64,000 nt of DNA from Lachnospiraceae bacterium (GTDB taxonomy: Bacteria; Bacillota_A; Clostridia; Lachnospirales; Lachnospiraceae): contig JAGAIR010000007.1 in assembly GCA_017626435.1 (NCBI GenBank), forward strand, positions 62,001-126,000. Direction: 5' to 3'. The translations under genes were made by a program, and so were the position numbers. Each line of letters opens with the position of its first letter. Position 1 is the first letter of the stretch. Under the pieces are notes generated by a model. It did not search any database, was not told where the DNA came from, and saw nothing but the letters and a program-made list of their open reading frames with translations. Positions 55,869-64,000 of the stretch are shown piece after piece.

Positions 55869-57719
55869 ATGAAGAAACAGATGAAAACAGGGATGGGTTT
55901 TTATGTGCTGATTTTAGTGATAATTGCCGCCGCTGTTTATTTTTCAGGAGCAATGAATGTAACGGGCAAGGATAGTTATAACATGTCGGACTTTACCCGG
56001 GATATCGAGGATGAGAAGATTGTCTCAGTGACCATTCTTCCCAATCAAGAGGTACCTACCGGAGAAGTAAAGGTTGTGCTGGAGGACAAATCGGTAAAGA
56101 GTTTTTATGTATCTGATGTGACAGAGGTAGAACGGTATCTCCGTTCAGACGATAAGCTGTCAGGGGAATATGAGTTAAAGGATATTCAAAAACCATCCTG
56201 GATCATCACTACATTGGTGCCATATGCATTAGGGTTTGTGGCAATATTTTTCCTGTTTTCTTTTCTTTCTGCCCAGTCGGGGGGACAGGGAGGAAGCAAT
56301 GCCAAGATGATGAATTTTGGCAAGAGCCGTGCCCAGAGAATTGATCCGAATGATCCCAATGCAAAACATTTTCGTGATGTGGCAGGGCTGAAGGAAGAAA
56401 AGGAAGAATTGGAAGAAATCGTAGATTTCCTGCAGGATCCGGCAAAGTATACAGATATCGGGGCGCGTATTCCAAAGGGAATTATTCTGGTGGGACCTCC
56501 GGGAACTGGTAAGACTCTCCTTGCCAAAGCGGTTGCTGGAGAAGCCGGTGTACCGTTTTTCAGTCTGTCCGGTTCAGACTTTGTTGAAATGTTTGTTGGT
56601 GTAGGTGCTTCCCGTGTAAGAGATATGTTTGCAGAAGCAAAGAAAAATGCTCCTTGTATTGTATTTATTGATGAGATTGATGCGGTAGCAAGAAAGCGTG
56701 GAACTGGTCTGGGTGGTGGTCACGATGAGCGCGAGCAGACCTTGAACCAGATGTTGGTAGAGATGGATGGTTTTGGTGTTAACGAGGGGATTATCGTTAT
56801 GGCAGCCACCAACCGTGTAGATATTCTGGATCCTGCGATTTTGCGTCCGGGACGGTTTGACCGCCGTGTGGCAGTGGGACGTCCGGATGTCAAAGGGAGG
56901 GAAGAAATCCTGGAAGTTCATGTGAAGGGAAAACCTCTCAGTGACGATGTGGATCTTCACAGGATTGCCCAGACGACAGTAGGATTTACTGGAGCCGATC
57001 TGGAAAATCTGATGAATGAGTCAGCCATTGCCTGTGCCAGAGAAGGCCGTAAGTGCATTTGTCAGTCAGATATTGATAAATCATTTATTAAGGTTGGTAT
57101 TGGTGCTGAGAAGAAGAGTAAGATCATTTCAGACAGGGATAAAAAGATTACTGCCTATCATGAGGCAGGTCATGCTATTTTGTTCCATGTACTGCCGGAT
57201 GTAGGACCTGTACACATGGTGTCAGTGATTCCTACTGGTGAAGGTGCCGCGGGGTATACTATGCCGCTTCCGGAAAAGGATGAAATGCATGTGACGAAAG
57301 GATATATGATGCAGAATATTGTGGTCAGTCTGGGTGGACGGATTGCAGAGTCTTTGATTTTTGATGATATTACCACAGGTGCCTCTCAGGATATTAAACA
57401 GGCGACCGCTACAGCAAGGGATATGGTAACGAAATATGGCTTTTCGGAAAATATCGGTATGATCAATTATGCAGATGCAGACGAGGTGTTTATTGGAAAT
57501 GATCTCGGTCATACCAGCAGGATGTATAGCGAGGAGACTGCCAAAGATATTGATATGGAAGTGAAGCGTATCATCCAGGATTGTTATCAGCAGGCAAAGA
57601 AAATTCTGGAAGAGCATATGGATGTGCTGCATGAAACTGCCAAGCTGTTGATTGAGAAAGAGAGAATTACCAGAGAAGAGTTTGAGGTTCTGTTTGAGTC
57701 AAAAACAGCAGAAAATTAA
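55869..57719 (+). CDS. ftsH: ATP-dependent zinc metalloprotease FtsH
   Basis: A 616-aa membrane-anchored AAA+ protease. Two N-terminal transmembrane helices (about 10-28 and 118-136) enclose an external domain. AAA module: Walker A GPPGTGKT, Walker [14 protein letters not shown] region [14 protein letters not shown]41 protease: HEAGH with downstream Asp, and [13 protein letters not shown]. It degrades misfolded and regulatory membrane proteins. AAGGAG precedes ATG 55869. Confidence 0.97.
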   Translation: MKKQMKTGMGFYVLILVIIAAAVYFSGAMNVTGKDSYNMSDFTRDIEDEKIVSVTILPNQEVPTGEVKVVLEDKSVKSFYVSDVTEVERYLRSDDKLSGEYELKDIQKPSWIITTLVPYALGFVAIFFLFSFLSAQSGGQGGSNAKMMNFGKSRAQRIDPNDPNAKHFRDVAGLKEEKEELEEIVDFLQDPAKYTDIGARIPKGIILVGPPGTGKTLLAKAVAGEAGVPFFSLSGSDFVEMFVGVGASRVRDMFAEAKKNAPCIVFIDEIDAVARKRGTGLGGGHDEREQTLNQMLVEMDGFGVNEGIIVMAATNRVDILDPAILRPGRFDRRVAVGRPDVKGREEILEVHVKGKPLSDDVDLHRIAQTTVGFTGADLENLMNESAIACAREGRKCICQSDIDKSFIKVGIGAEKKSKIISDRDKKITAYHEAGHAILFHVLPDVGPVHMVSVIPTGEGAAGYTMPLPEKDEMHVTKGYMMQNIVVSLGGRIAESLIFDDITTGASQDIKQATATARDMVTKYGFSENIGMINYADADEVFIGNDLGHTSRMYSEETAKDIDMEVKRIIQDCYQQAKKILEEHMDVLHETAKLLIEKERITREEFEVLFESKTAEN

Positions 57720-57742
57720 CGGATTACAAAAGAAACGATGAA

Positions 57743-57793
57743 AAACAGCCATGTATTATCTATTTTTTAGACAATACCAGGGCTGTTTTTTTT
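57743..57793 (+). terminator. Terminator of the tilS-hpt-ftsH operon
   Basis: AACAGCC (57744-57750) and GGCTGTT (57781-57787) with an inner ATGTATT/AATACC pairing, followed by T7. Confidence 0.75.
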
Positions 57794-57796
57794 AGG

Positions 57797-58105
57797 AAAT
57801 GAAAAAATGCACAAAAACCTTTTGGAAAAACAGGCAAGTTTATGCACACTTTATCTGTCCCTACTGCTATACTAATCATCGTAAACCCCAATACATTATA
57901 TAGTTTTTGCTACACCCCATAAGTAACAAAAATACCTTCTCCAAAAGAGGAATCGCATTCGGAAGCGGTTCCTCTTTTACTTGTATGGAGCCGAAAGCAG
58001 GTACAAAAATTTGGAAACGCAGGCGGAGAGGAGATTTGACCAGTTTTCCAACTAATGGTATACTGTATTATACAAAATATTTGAACGAAGAAAGGATTAA
58101 AAATC
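57797..58105. other. 309-bp gap with an isolated terminator-like hairpin
   Basis: No gene is supported. AAAAGAGGAA (57943-57952) pairs with TTCCTCTTTT (57969-57978), extended by CGC/GCG, ending in T4. TATACT at 57868-57873 could be a -10, but no good -35 is seen. A short untranslated RNA of about 100 nt is possible. Confidence 0.4.
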
Positions 58106-58609
58106 ATGGGATTATTACAGGATTGGAGAGAATACGCATATGGCGTAGATATCAATTCCAAGGCAGGACAGGCTATTTGGGGGAAGTACTTTAATGAAGA
58201 AAAGGCAGTTTATGAGCAGCTTTTAGAAAAGCCGGAAGAGGTTGTATCTGGTACTGTTAAGGAACTGGCTGAAAAATATAATATGGAACTGAAATATATG
58301 GTAGGATTTCTGGATGGTATCAACGAAAGCCTGAAGACCCCCAATCCAATTGAAGAGATGGATGAGGATACACAGGTTAGTCTGGATATTGATCTGGAAC
58401 AGTTATATTATCATATGGTGGAAGCGAAAGCAGACTGGCTCTATGAGTTACCTGTATGGGACAGGCTTTTGACTCCGGAGCGCAGAAAAGAACTCTACCG
58501 TGAGCAGAAAAAGTCCGGCACTGTTGTGAAAGAGAAGAAGGTAGGGCGTAATGATCCATGTCCTTGTGGCAGTGGGAAGAAATATAAATTCTGTTGTGGC
58601 AGAGTTTGA
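58106..58609 (+). CDS. SEC-C metal-binding protein
   Basis: A 167-aa protein: a helical N-terminal domain (about 1-140) of unassigned family, then a C-terminal SEC-C motif [19 protein letters not shown] that binds one zinc, as at the end of SecA. Such stand-alone SEC-C proteins may act in secretion or protein quality control. AAAGGA precedes ATG 58106. It is separated from veg by a bidirectional terminator. Confidence 0.88.
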   Translation: MGLLQDWREYAYGVDINSKAGQAIWGKYFNEEKAVYEQLLEKPEEVVSGTVKELAEKYNMELKYMVGFLDGINESLKTPNPIEEMDEDTQVSLDIDLEQLYYHMVEAKADWLYELPVWDRLLTPERRKELYREQKKSGTVVKEKKVGRNDPCPCGSGKKYKFCCGRV

Positions 58610-58649
58610 TCATAAACGTGTATTGACAGAGATAAAATAGTACAAAGAA

Positions 58650-58695
58650 AAAGCTGTACACTGACAACAATCGTTGCAGGTGTACAGCTTTTTTG
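58650..58695. terminator. Bidirectional terminator between SEC-C and veg genes
   Basis: AAAGCTGTACA (58650-58660) pairs with TGTACAGCTTT (58681-58691) and is followed by T's; the minus strand has its own T-run. Confidence 0.85.
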
Positions 58696-58700
58696 TATGA

Positions 58701-58940
58701 TTAAATCAACTGCATTTGTACATCTTTTGTCAATACATCTGTGTAACTGAAAGAAATCATTTGTGTAGTGTCATCCAGCTTGTTCACTACTTCTACCAAA
58801 AAAATGCTCGGGTACGTCTTGCTGATAACACCTTCTGTCACATCGATTTTGTGTCTGCCGCGGTTAGCGCGGATTTTAACTTTGCTGCCAATATTCTTAT
58901 CTACAGATAATCTTACTTTTCTAAGATCTGACTGACTCAT
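58701..58940 (-). CDS. veg: Veg family protein
   Basis: A 79-aa Veg protein: SVDKNIGSKVKIRANRGRHK, GVISKTYPSIFLVEV, ISFSYTDVLTKDVQMQL. In Bacillus Veg stimulates biofilm matrix genes and is very strongly expressed. The start codon follows AGAGGTGGAAA on the minus strand. Confidence 0.93.
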   Translation of the reverse strand: MSQSDLRKVRLSVDKNIGSKVKIRANRGRHKIDVTEGVISKTYPSIFLVEVVNKLDDTTQMISFSYTDVLTKDVQMQLI

Positions 58941-59447
58941 TTTCCACCTCTGCCTTCCTATCTACGGGATCATTATAGATCGTAAATGGGGGACGATTCT
59001 ATAACAATCGTTTACAATTACATTCCTACTTTATCATGAAAAAGCAGAAAAGTCAATTTTTATGGGCTTTTGCGGGTTTTTGGGGGTAATAAAATACCAA
59101 AAAATAATAAAAAAATTTTGGGAAAATTGGTGGATATTTCTAATTGGCAAAAACATTTTAGAAAATAAAATGTCTGAATAAAGGCAAAATAAACAAAAAG
59201 AAATGGGGAAATATAGGGGTATTGCCTAAAAATAAATGCAAAAAGGAGAGAGCACTAGATATGGGTGAGAAAAATGTCGATTACAACAAGATTTTGTGAG
59301 TGGAGAATCAAACAGAACGTTTATTCTTGTTGACAAAAATAGAAAAAGGTGTAAAATTAATAATTTGCAAATTGCCTGTATACCTTGTATGATAGAAGAA
59401 ATTGATACAAGGAATGGAATATTTGCAGGATTGGAGTGTTGTGTCAG
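58941..59447. other. About 500-bp AT-rich intergenic region between divergent genes
   Basis: Contains the veg upstream region (58960-59040), a long A/T-rich stretch and the promoters of the exonuclease gene near 59330-59393. A 12-codon frame from 59261 behind AAAGGAGAG is too short to support. Confidence 0.5.
59330..59393 (+). promoter_or_regulatory. Tandem promoters of the exonuclease gene
   Basis: TTGACA (59330-59335), 16 bp, TAAAAT (59352-59357), and TTGCAA (59365-59370), 17 bp, TATGAT (59388-59393). Confidence 0.55.
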
Positions 59448-60116
59448 ATGCAGCATATTATGATAGATCTAGAAATGAATAAAATTGAAAAGCAGATAAA
59501 GGATCAGAAAAAGCTTTCCAGTGAGCTGATTGAAATTGGTGCAGTAAGGATGGATGAACATTTTGAATTGATTGATAAATACCAGAGTTATGTTGCACCG
59601 GATTTTGGACGGATGGACCCGTTGATTATTGATTTGACGGGGATTACAGATGAAATGCTGGAAGGAGCACCCCGGTTTGCAAAGGCTATGGATGATTTTG
59701 CTAAATGGATTGGGGAGGAGCCGGCAAGGTTTTATTCCTGGAGTCTGTCTGATATCCGTCAATTTCAGAATGAATCCGATTTTAAGGAGTATCAAGGAAA
59801 GATTGTTTCAAGGATGGAGCGTAACTGGACTGATTTCCAGCAAGAGTACAGTGAGCTGCTTGGGATTTCTAAAAAGGTAAAACTGAATGAAGCGGTGGCG
59901 GCAGCAGACTATGAATTTACTGGAGACCGGCACACAGCATTAGCTGATGCTGTAAACACAGCAGAGATATTACGGTTATCTAAAGATCCGGATGAATTTG
60001 AACGGGTGATGAAACCTGTTCTGGATTTATTCCGGCCTGAAAAAGAGGAACCTACACTGCTTGATATGTATCCGGAATTTTTTGCTTCTTTGTTAAAAAA
60101 GGTACCAGAAGAATAA
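59448..60116 (+). CDS. DEDDh-type 3'-5' exonuclease
   Basis: A 222-aa exonuclease of the RNase T/DNA polymerase III epsilon type: HIMIDLEMN (Asp and Glu of ExoI), ELIEIGAVRMD, FYSWSLSDIRQ (ExoII region), and HTALADAVNTAEIL (His and Asp of ExoIII). An insertion and a C-terminal extension (LLDMYPEFFASLL) are specific. It could trim RNA or DNA 3' ends. I use ATG 59448; a GTG at 59436 is possible. Confidence 0.88.
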   Translation: MQHIMIDLEMNKIEKQIKDQKKLSSELIEIGAVRMDEHFELIDKYQSYVAPDFGRMDPLIIDLTGITDEMLEGAPRFAKAMDDFAKWIGEEPARFYSWSLSDIRQFQNESDFKEYQGKIVSRMERNWTDFQQEYSELLGISKKVKLNEAVAAADYEFTGDRHTALADAVNTAEILRLSKDPDEFERVMKPVLDLFRPEKEEPTLLDMYPEFFASLLKKVPEE

Positions 60117-60132
60117 TCTGGTACCTTTTTTC
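60095..60132. terminator. Bidirectional terminator
   Basis: AAAAAAGGTACCAGA (60095-60109) pairs with TCTGGTACCTTTTTT (60117-60131). It overlaps the exonuclease stop and separates it from the convergent transporter gene. Confidence 0.88.
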
Positions 60133-60138
60133 CTGTGT

Positions 60139-61044
60139 TTATGATCGGTCGGGAGCTGTTGTAATGGGTGCTTTTTGTTCTGGTTGTACTCTATTTTTCG
60201 GCCGCATCAGAAACATAACAATAGATGCGCCGATAATGATCATATAGCCGATATAGCTGAGGATATCTGGTGTTTCGCCTAAAAAGAGGAAACCGAGGAT
60301 ACCGGCGAAAAAGATTTGGGAATAATCATAAACGGAAAGTTCACTGGCAGGAGCGTGGGTATAGGCAGCAGTGATGGCAAATTGGCCGCCGGACGCCGCA
60401 AGACCGGTACAGAGAAGAAAGAATAGCTGTATCGGTTTCATTGGTGTATAGTGGAACATGCAATAAGGAAGAGAACACAGGCAGGAAAACAGGGAAAAGA
60501 AGAACACGATCAAAGGTCCGGCAACTCCATGTTGTGTTGCTTTTCGCAGCAAAGTATATGCCAGTCCGGCAGCCATGCCTCCAAGAAGTCCGATACAGGC
60601 AGGGAGAGACAGAAGAGAGTCTCCATGAGGTTTCAAGATAAACAGAGTGCCTGCCAGAGCAGTGAACACACAGCAAAGCTGATATGCCTTTGCTGACTCC
60701 TTCAAAATAAAGTAAGAAAAAAGGATGGCAAAAAAAGGAGAGAGCTTATTGAGCATAGAAGCATCTGCAATATTCAGATGGTCAATGGCATAAAAGTTAA
60801 AAAAGATTCCAAGTGTACCAAACAATGCCCTTCCAAAGAGAAGAGGAAGGTTTTTGGATTCCAAATGCAAAGAAATACGGTTCTTTTTCAAAATATACAA
60901 AGAAAAGAAGATAGCCACCAGATTGCGGAAAAAGGCTTTCTGCAGGGTGGGGATATCTCCGGCAAGTTTAATAAAAAGATTCATCAGCGCAAAGCAAAAT
61001 GCTGCGCTGATGATACATAAAATTCCTTTTGTTCGTTCGGACAT
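60139..61044 (-). CDS. EamA/DMT-family transporter
   Basis: A 301-aa inner-membrane protein with ten hydrophobic helices in two EamA repeats (GILCIISAAFCFALMNLFIK; LSPFFAILFSYFILKE; YSQIFFAGILGFLFLGE). The family exports metabolites such as amino acids and cofactors. The start is ATG 61044, seven bases after TTGGAG. No partner gene indicates the substrate. Confidence 0.9.
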   Translation of the reverse strand: MSERTKGILCIISAAFCFALMNLFIKLAGDIPTLQKAFFRNLVAIFFSLYILKKNRISLHLESKNLPLLFGRALFGTLGIFFNFYAIDHLNIADASMLNKLSPFFAILFSYFILKESAKAYQLCCVFTALAGTLFILKPHGDSLLSLPACIGLLGGMAAGLAYTLLRKATQHGVAGPLIVFFFSLFSCLCSLPYCMFHYTPMKPIQLFFLLCTGLAASGGQFAITAAYTHAPASELSVYDYSQIFFAGILGFLFLGETPDILSYIGYMIIIGASIVMFLMRPKNRVQPEQKAPITTAPDRS

Positions 61045-61062
61045 CGTAAACTCCAATCATGC

Positions 61063-63255
61063 TTATTTTTTCTTTACAATTACTTTGATTTTTGCTGTTT
61101 TTCCATTGTAGGTTTTTACTTTTATCACAGCAGTCCCTTTCCTTTTGGCTTTTACCTTGCCGGAGGAAGAGACCGTTGCCACCTTTTTCCTGGAAGTGCT
61201 GTAGGTGAGCTTATGGCTGGCAGAACCAGCAGAGAGCTTTGTGGTCAGCTGAAAAGATTTTCCGCATTTCATGTTCTTTTTACCGGAAGGCTTTAAACGG
61301 ATGGAGGAAGGAGCCTTCTTTACTGTTACTGTCAACAGGGTAGTGGAAGTTCCATTTGAGATGGTAATGGTTGTTTTGCCTGTTGCCTTTGCTGTAACCT
61401 TTCCCTTGGAGGACACAGTTGCAATAGAGGTATCCGCACTCTGGAATGTCCGGGAAGAACTTGCCAGTTTATAGGTTTCTCCTTTTCCCAGTGTCACTTT
61501 CTTTTTGGCTACCGGAAGAGGAGATGCGGCATCGGTATCATCGGCAAACGCCTTGATACATACGTTATTGTATCCTAGATTGGAAGTGTCATACCAGCTT
61601 TGTTTGCCGTCTGTTGTCATTGTTGTATATAAAAAGCTTTGCCCTGGTTTGGAAGCGTATTGCAGGGAATAGCTTGAACTGGTACTGTTTTTTCCTTCAA
61701 ATGGAACGTAAACGGTGGAGGAACCCGAGCGTATATAGGTAACTACCACAGAAAATTTCTCCCCTGCGGCTACACTGACCGGAGATGCCAGAGGAATGGT
61801 GTAATATCCGTTGTGTTCCAGGACACCGGTAGTTGTGCTTTCGCTGATCAGAACACCGTCTTCTGGTTTGGAAGATACACCGCGGTATATCTGGATTTTA
61901 TATTCCTGGTCATCTGTCAGCGTATAAAAGGAAACAGCTCGCAGCAGCTGTGGCTTACTGTTGTCTGCTGTAAAGATGTTTGCTGCCTTAATGTTATTGC
62001 TGCTGGAATAATTGGCGTTGCTCCAGCCGAATCCATCGTATTGATAGATGGAGTCATAGTTGTCAGCGGACTCTGTCTGGAAAATGTAGCAGTCGCAGAT
62101 GGACTGGTCATAATAAGAGAGCCAGAAATAACCATTATCACCATAGTCGGATCCATAGCTGTTGGCAATAAGCCATGCACCGTTTCCGGATGGCTGGGAG
62201 GAAAAATTAGAACGGGAATAATTATCATCCCAGCCTACGATCGTGACGCAGTGGTTGGCTGATTTTACTGCCTTAGAACCACTGAAAGCTGTCTGGTAGT
62301 AGGAGGTGCCATGGGAATTAGTATTGACATAATTTCTGTCATAATAAAAGGCTACAGACATTGCACCGTTTTCTATAATTGCCTGTTTCATTTCTGCGAT
62401 CATACTGCTGTTTTTATAGTAATAGTTTTCTCCCAGGCTGTATTCATCGAAGCTGATTGCATTTTGCATATGGGCACGGGAATTATATCGGAGTGCAGCG
62501 TTCTGTGCCATATTGGCAGCCATGGCATTCAGTGCAGCAGCGGTAGCGGCTGAAAATGGTGCATTGCTTTCCCATTCCAGACCAGACCATTTTGCCAGGG
62601 TAAAGGTTGCTAATGTGGCAGAGCCGCCATTGTCGTATGGGTAAGTATTTGCAACAGTACTGCCCAGAAGTGAGTCTGGGAAATAGGCTGTATTTCCAGG
62701 AGAAGTGACGGCAATTCCGTCTCCATAAAGAGGGTCATTGGTATCTGTAGACGGACTGTAGGAAAACCAGGTCAGATGGTTTTCGGAAAAATCTGCAGCA
62801 TCCGCAGAAATCAGACCCAGTTTAATACAGTTGGATTCTATTGCTTTCACGGCAGAGAATGCCCAGCAGCATCCGGTCAGACCCTGGTCCTTGATGGAGG
62901 TGGTCAATCCATAATCCCGGAGATCATAGGCTGCAGGGAGAGAGACGGACTTGCCGGTGAGCGGGCTTTTCCGTGAAATTATGTTGTCCGGATCAGATAG
63001 ACTGCTGGTTTCAGAGGATGATTCTGTTCCTGTTGTATTATCGGTATAGATATTTCCGTCGGAATCCTCCAGATGGGAACGGATCAGTCCGCCATCTGTC
63101 GTTTCGTCTACGCGGGTCAATACCTGATCCTGAAAAGATGATTCTGTTTCTGCATTGCTGTAAACTGGTTGTGCCAGTATCAGGCTGGCAGCAAGGAGAA
63201 ATCCTATGGAACGTCTTGGCTTGTAGAAGAAATATGTATTATTTGTTTTCATCAT
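61063..63255 (-). CDS. Secreted papain-like cysteine protease with Ig-like repeats
   Basis: A 730-aa exported protease. A signal peptide (residues about 14-36, SIGFLLAASLILAQPVYSNA) and a propeptide lead to a C1A domain: KDQGLTGCCWAFSAV with nucleophile Cys130, NHCVTIVGWDD (His335) and WLIANSYG (Asn365). A beta-rich lectin-like domain follows (about 400-570), then Big_2-type Ig-like repeats (TVSSKGKVTAKATGKTTI; SSGKVKAKRKGTAVI) and a Lys-rich end. Such proteins of gut Firmicutes act at the cell surface on peptides or host/other proteins. GGAGG lies six bases before ATG 63255. Confidence 0.93.
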   Translation of the reverse strand: MMKTNNTYFFYKPRRSIGFLLAASLILAQPVYSNAETESSFQDQVLTRVDETTDGGLIRSHLEDSDGNIYTDNTTGTESSSETSSLSDPDNIISRKSPLTGKSVSLPAAYDLRDYGLTTSIKDQGLTGCCWAFSAVKAIESNCIKLGLISADAADFSENHLTWFSYSPSTDTNDPLYGDGIAVTSPGNTAYFPDSLLGSTVANTYPYDNGGSATLATFTLAKWSGLEWESNAPFSAATAAALNAMAANMAQNAALRYNSRAHMQNAISFDEYSLGENYYYKNSSMIAEMKQAIIENGAMSVAFYYDRNYVNTNSHGTSYYQTAFSGSKAVKSANHCVTIVGWDDNYSRSNFSSQPSGNGAWLIANSYGSDYGDNGYFWLSYYDQSICDCYIFQTESADNYDSIYQYDGFGWSNANYSSSNNIKAANIFTADNSKPQLLRAVSFYTLTDDQEYKIQIYRGVSSKPEDGVLISESTTTGVLEHNGYYTIPLASPVSVAAGEKFSVVVTYIRSGSSTVYVPFEGKNSTSSSYSLQYASKPGQSFLYTTMTTDGKQSWYDTSNLGYNNVCIKAFADDTDAASPLPVAKKKVTLGKGETYKLASSSRTFQSADTSIATVSSKGKVTAKATGKTTITISNGTSTTLLTVTVKKAPSSIRLKPSGKKNMKCGKSFQLTTKLSAGSASHKLTYSTSRKKVATVSSSGKVKAKRKGTAVIKVKTYNGKTAKIKVIVKKK

Positions 63256-63475
63256 AAAAAACCTCCATTTCTATTTTTCGCATAAATCTTAATATTTTGT
63301 GAAAGCCTTTAAAAATATTGAGAAGAAAAAGCATCTATGCTATAGTAATACTGTTTCGTTAAAGAAAATATATACTATTATATACAATAAGTATACCACA
63401 AAAATAGCATAAAGTTTTTTTGTGGCGAAAATATGTATAAAATGTGTCATTAGACAAAAAAGAGGAGGGGAAGAT

Positions 63476-64000
63476 ATGAAAATAATAAAAGACATATTGC
63501 GTGGGATAGTGATTGGTATTGCCAATGCCATTCCAGGAGTCAGCGGCGGGACCATGATGGTTTCCATGGGAATTTATGACAATATTATTTATTGTGTTAC
63601 CCATCTGTTTAAACAGTTTAAAAAGAGTGTTTTAACACTGCTTCCTTATTTGATCGGCATGGCGATTGGTATTGTAGGTCTGGCATATGCCATTCAGGCA
63701 ATGTATGAACATATTCCATTTCAGACCAGCATGCTGTTTATTGGTCTGATTTTAGGGTGTGTTCCGATTTTGATAGGACGTTTAAAAGGGAAAAAAATGG
63801 GGTTTTCCAATGTTCTGGTGTTTTTTATCTTCTTTGTCGGAGTCATTTTATTACAGTATTTTGGAGGAGACAAAGAGGAGGTCAGTGTCACATTGGCAAT
63901 GGATGCCATATCTCTGATCAAGCTGTTTCTGATTGGAGTGATTGCTTCTGCTACCATGGTAATTCCTGGTGTCAGCGGATCCATGATGCTGATGATTCTG
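63476..64000 (+). CDS. DUF368 polyprenyl-phosphate transporter, 5' part
   Basis: The first 175 codons of a gene that runs past the window end. It is a DUF368 (PopT-like) membrane protein: GIVIGIANAIPGVSGGTMMV, several helices, and the second repeat ATMVIPGVSGSMMLMIL, with the characteristic duplicated PGVSG motifs. DUF368 proteins recycle undecaprenyl phosphate across the membrane for wall synthesis. AGGAGGGG precedes ATG 63476. Confidence 0.92.
   Translation, partial: MKIIKDILRGIVIGIANAIPGVSGGTMMVSMGIYDNIIYCVTHLFKQFKKSVLTLLPYLIGMAIGIVGLAYAIQAMYEHIPFQTSMLFIGLILGCVPILIGRLKGKKMGFSNVLVFFIFFVGVILLQYFGGDKEEVSVTLAMDAISLIKLFLIGVIASATMVIPGVSGSMMLMIL

Noticed and set aside
59261..59299. 12-codon frame MGEKNVDYNKIL behind AAAGGAGAG
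   Set aside because: Too short to support and no conservation can be judged; could be a leader peptide but nothing else points to it.

Overview
The window looks like a chromosome segment of a gut Firmicute of the Lachnospiraceae type (Blautia/Dorea/Ruminococcus-like). The evidence is a moderately AT-rich genome with strong AGGAGG ribosome binding sites, a complete sporulation/division cluster in Bacillus-like order (spoVT, hup, rqcP/yabO, yabP, yabQ, divIC, spoIIE, tilS, hpt, ftsH), a veg gene, BspA-type leucine-rich-repeat and DUF4430 surface proteins, and beta-galactosidases of two families. No rRNA, tRNA, CRISPR array or insertion sequence was seen.

Positions 1 to about 25,460 are accessory DNA, most simply the right part of an integrative mobilizable or conjugative element. 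It opens with the C-terminal end of a leucine-rich-repeat surface protein. Two paralogous XRE repressors then read away from a WYL-domain regulator. The WYL gene leads a compact run of two large proteins I do not recognise (450 and 806 aa) and is followed by two zinc-ribbon membrane proteins, the second with a TPM domain. This is the best candidate for an undescribed system, possibly defensive. Next comes a recombination operon (DUF932 protein, YqaJ exonuclease, SSB, Rad52-like annealing protein, DUF5688 protein and small proteins). A small serine recombinase follows, then a one-gene cassette between near-identical 25-bp dyads, a mobilization pair (MobC-like and a short relaxase) behind a possible oriT, an SF2 helicase overlapping a 560-aa unknown, and a terminal excisionase-like gene with two tandem tyrosine recombinases. 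No type IV secretion genes are visible, so transfer would need help or genes outside the window.

The element ends just before the uvrB promoter, which carries a LexA box. From about 25,490 the DNA looks like ordinary chromosome: uvrB, a GH42 beta-galactosidase, two small unknowns, a LacI regulator, and rplM-rpsI. Then a cobalamin riboswitch lies upstream of a small DNA-binding-repeat protein and a 1335-aa secreted protein with a DUF4430 (transcobalamin-like) domain, which suggests surface B12 capture. A lacZ-GPH symporter operon lies divergent from an AraC activator. A chemotaxis-type receptor, an M18 aminopeptidase and a MarR-controlled GNAT-cupin fusion follow.

Positions 48,467-57,719 hold the sporulation, division and tRNA-modification cluster, including a spoIIE promoter with the 21-bp spacing typical of Spo0A-activated promoters. 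The end of the window holds a SEC-C protein, Veg, a DEDDh exonuclease, an EamA transporter, a secreted papain-like protease with Ig-like repeats, and the start of a DUF368 polyprenyl-phosphate transporter. Gene starts were moved from the longest reading frame wherever a ribosome binding site pointed to a downstream codon.
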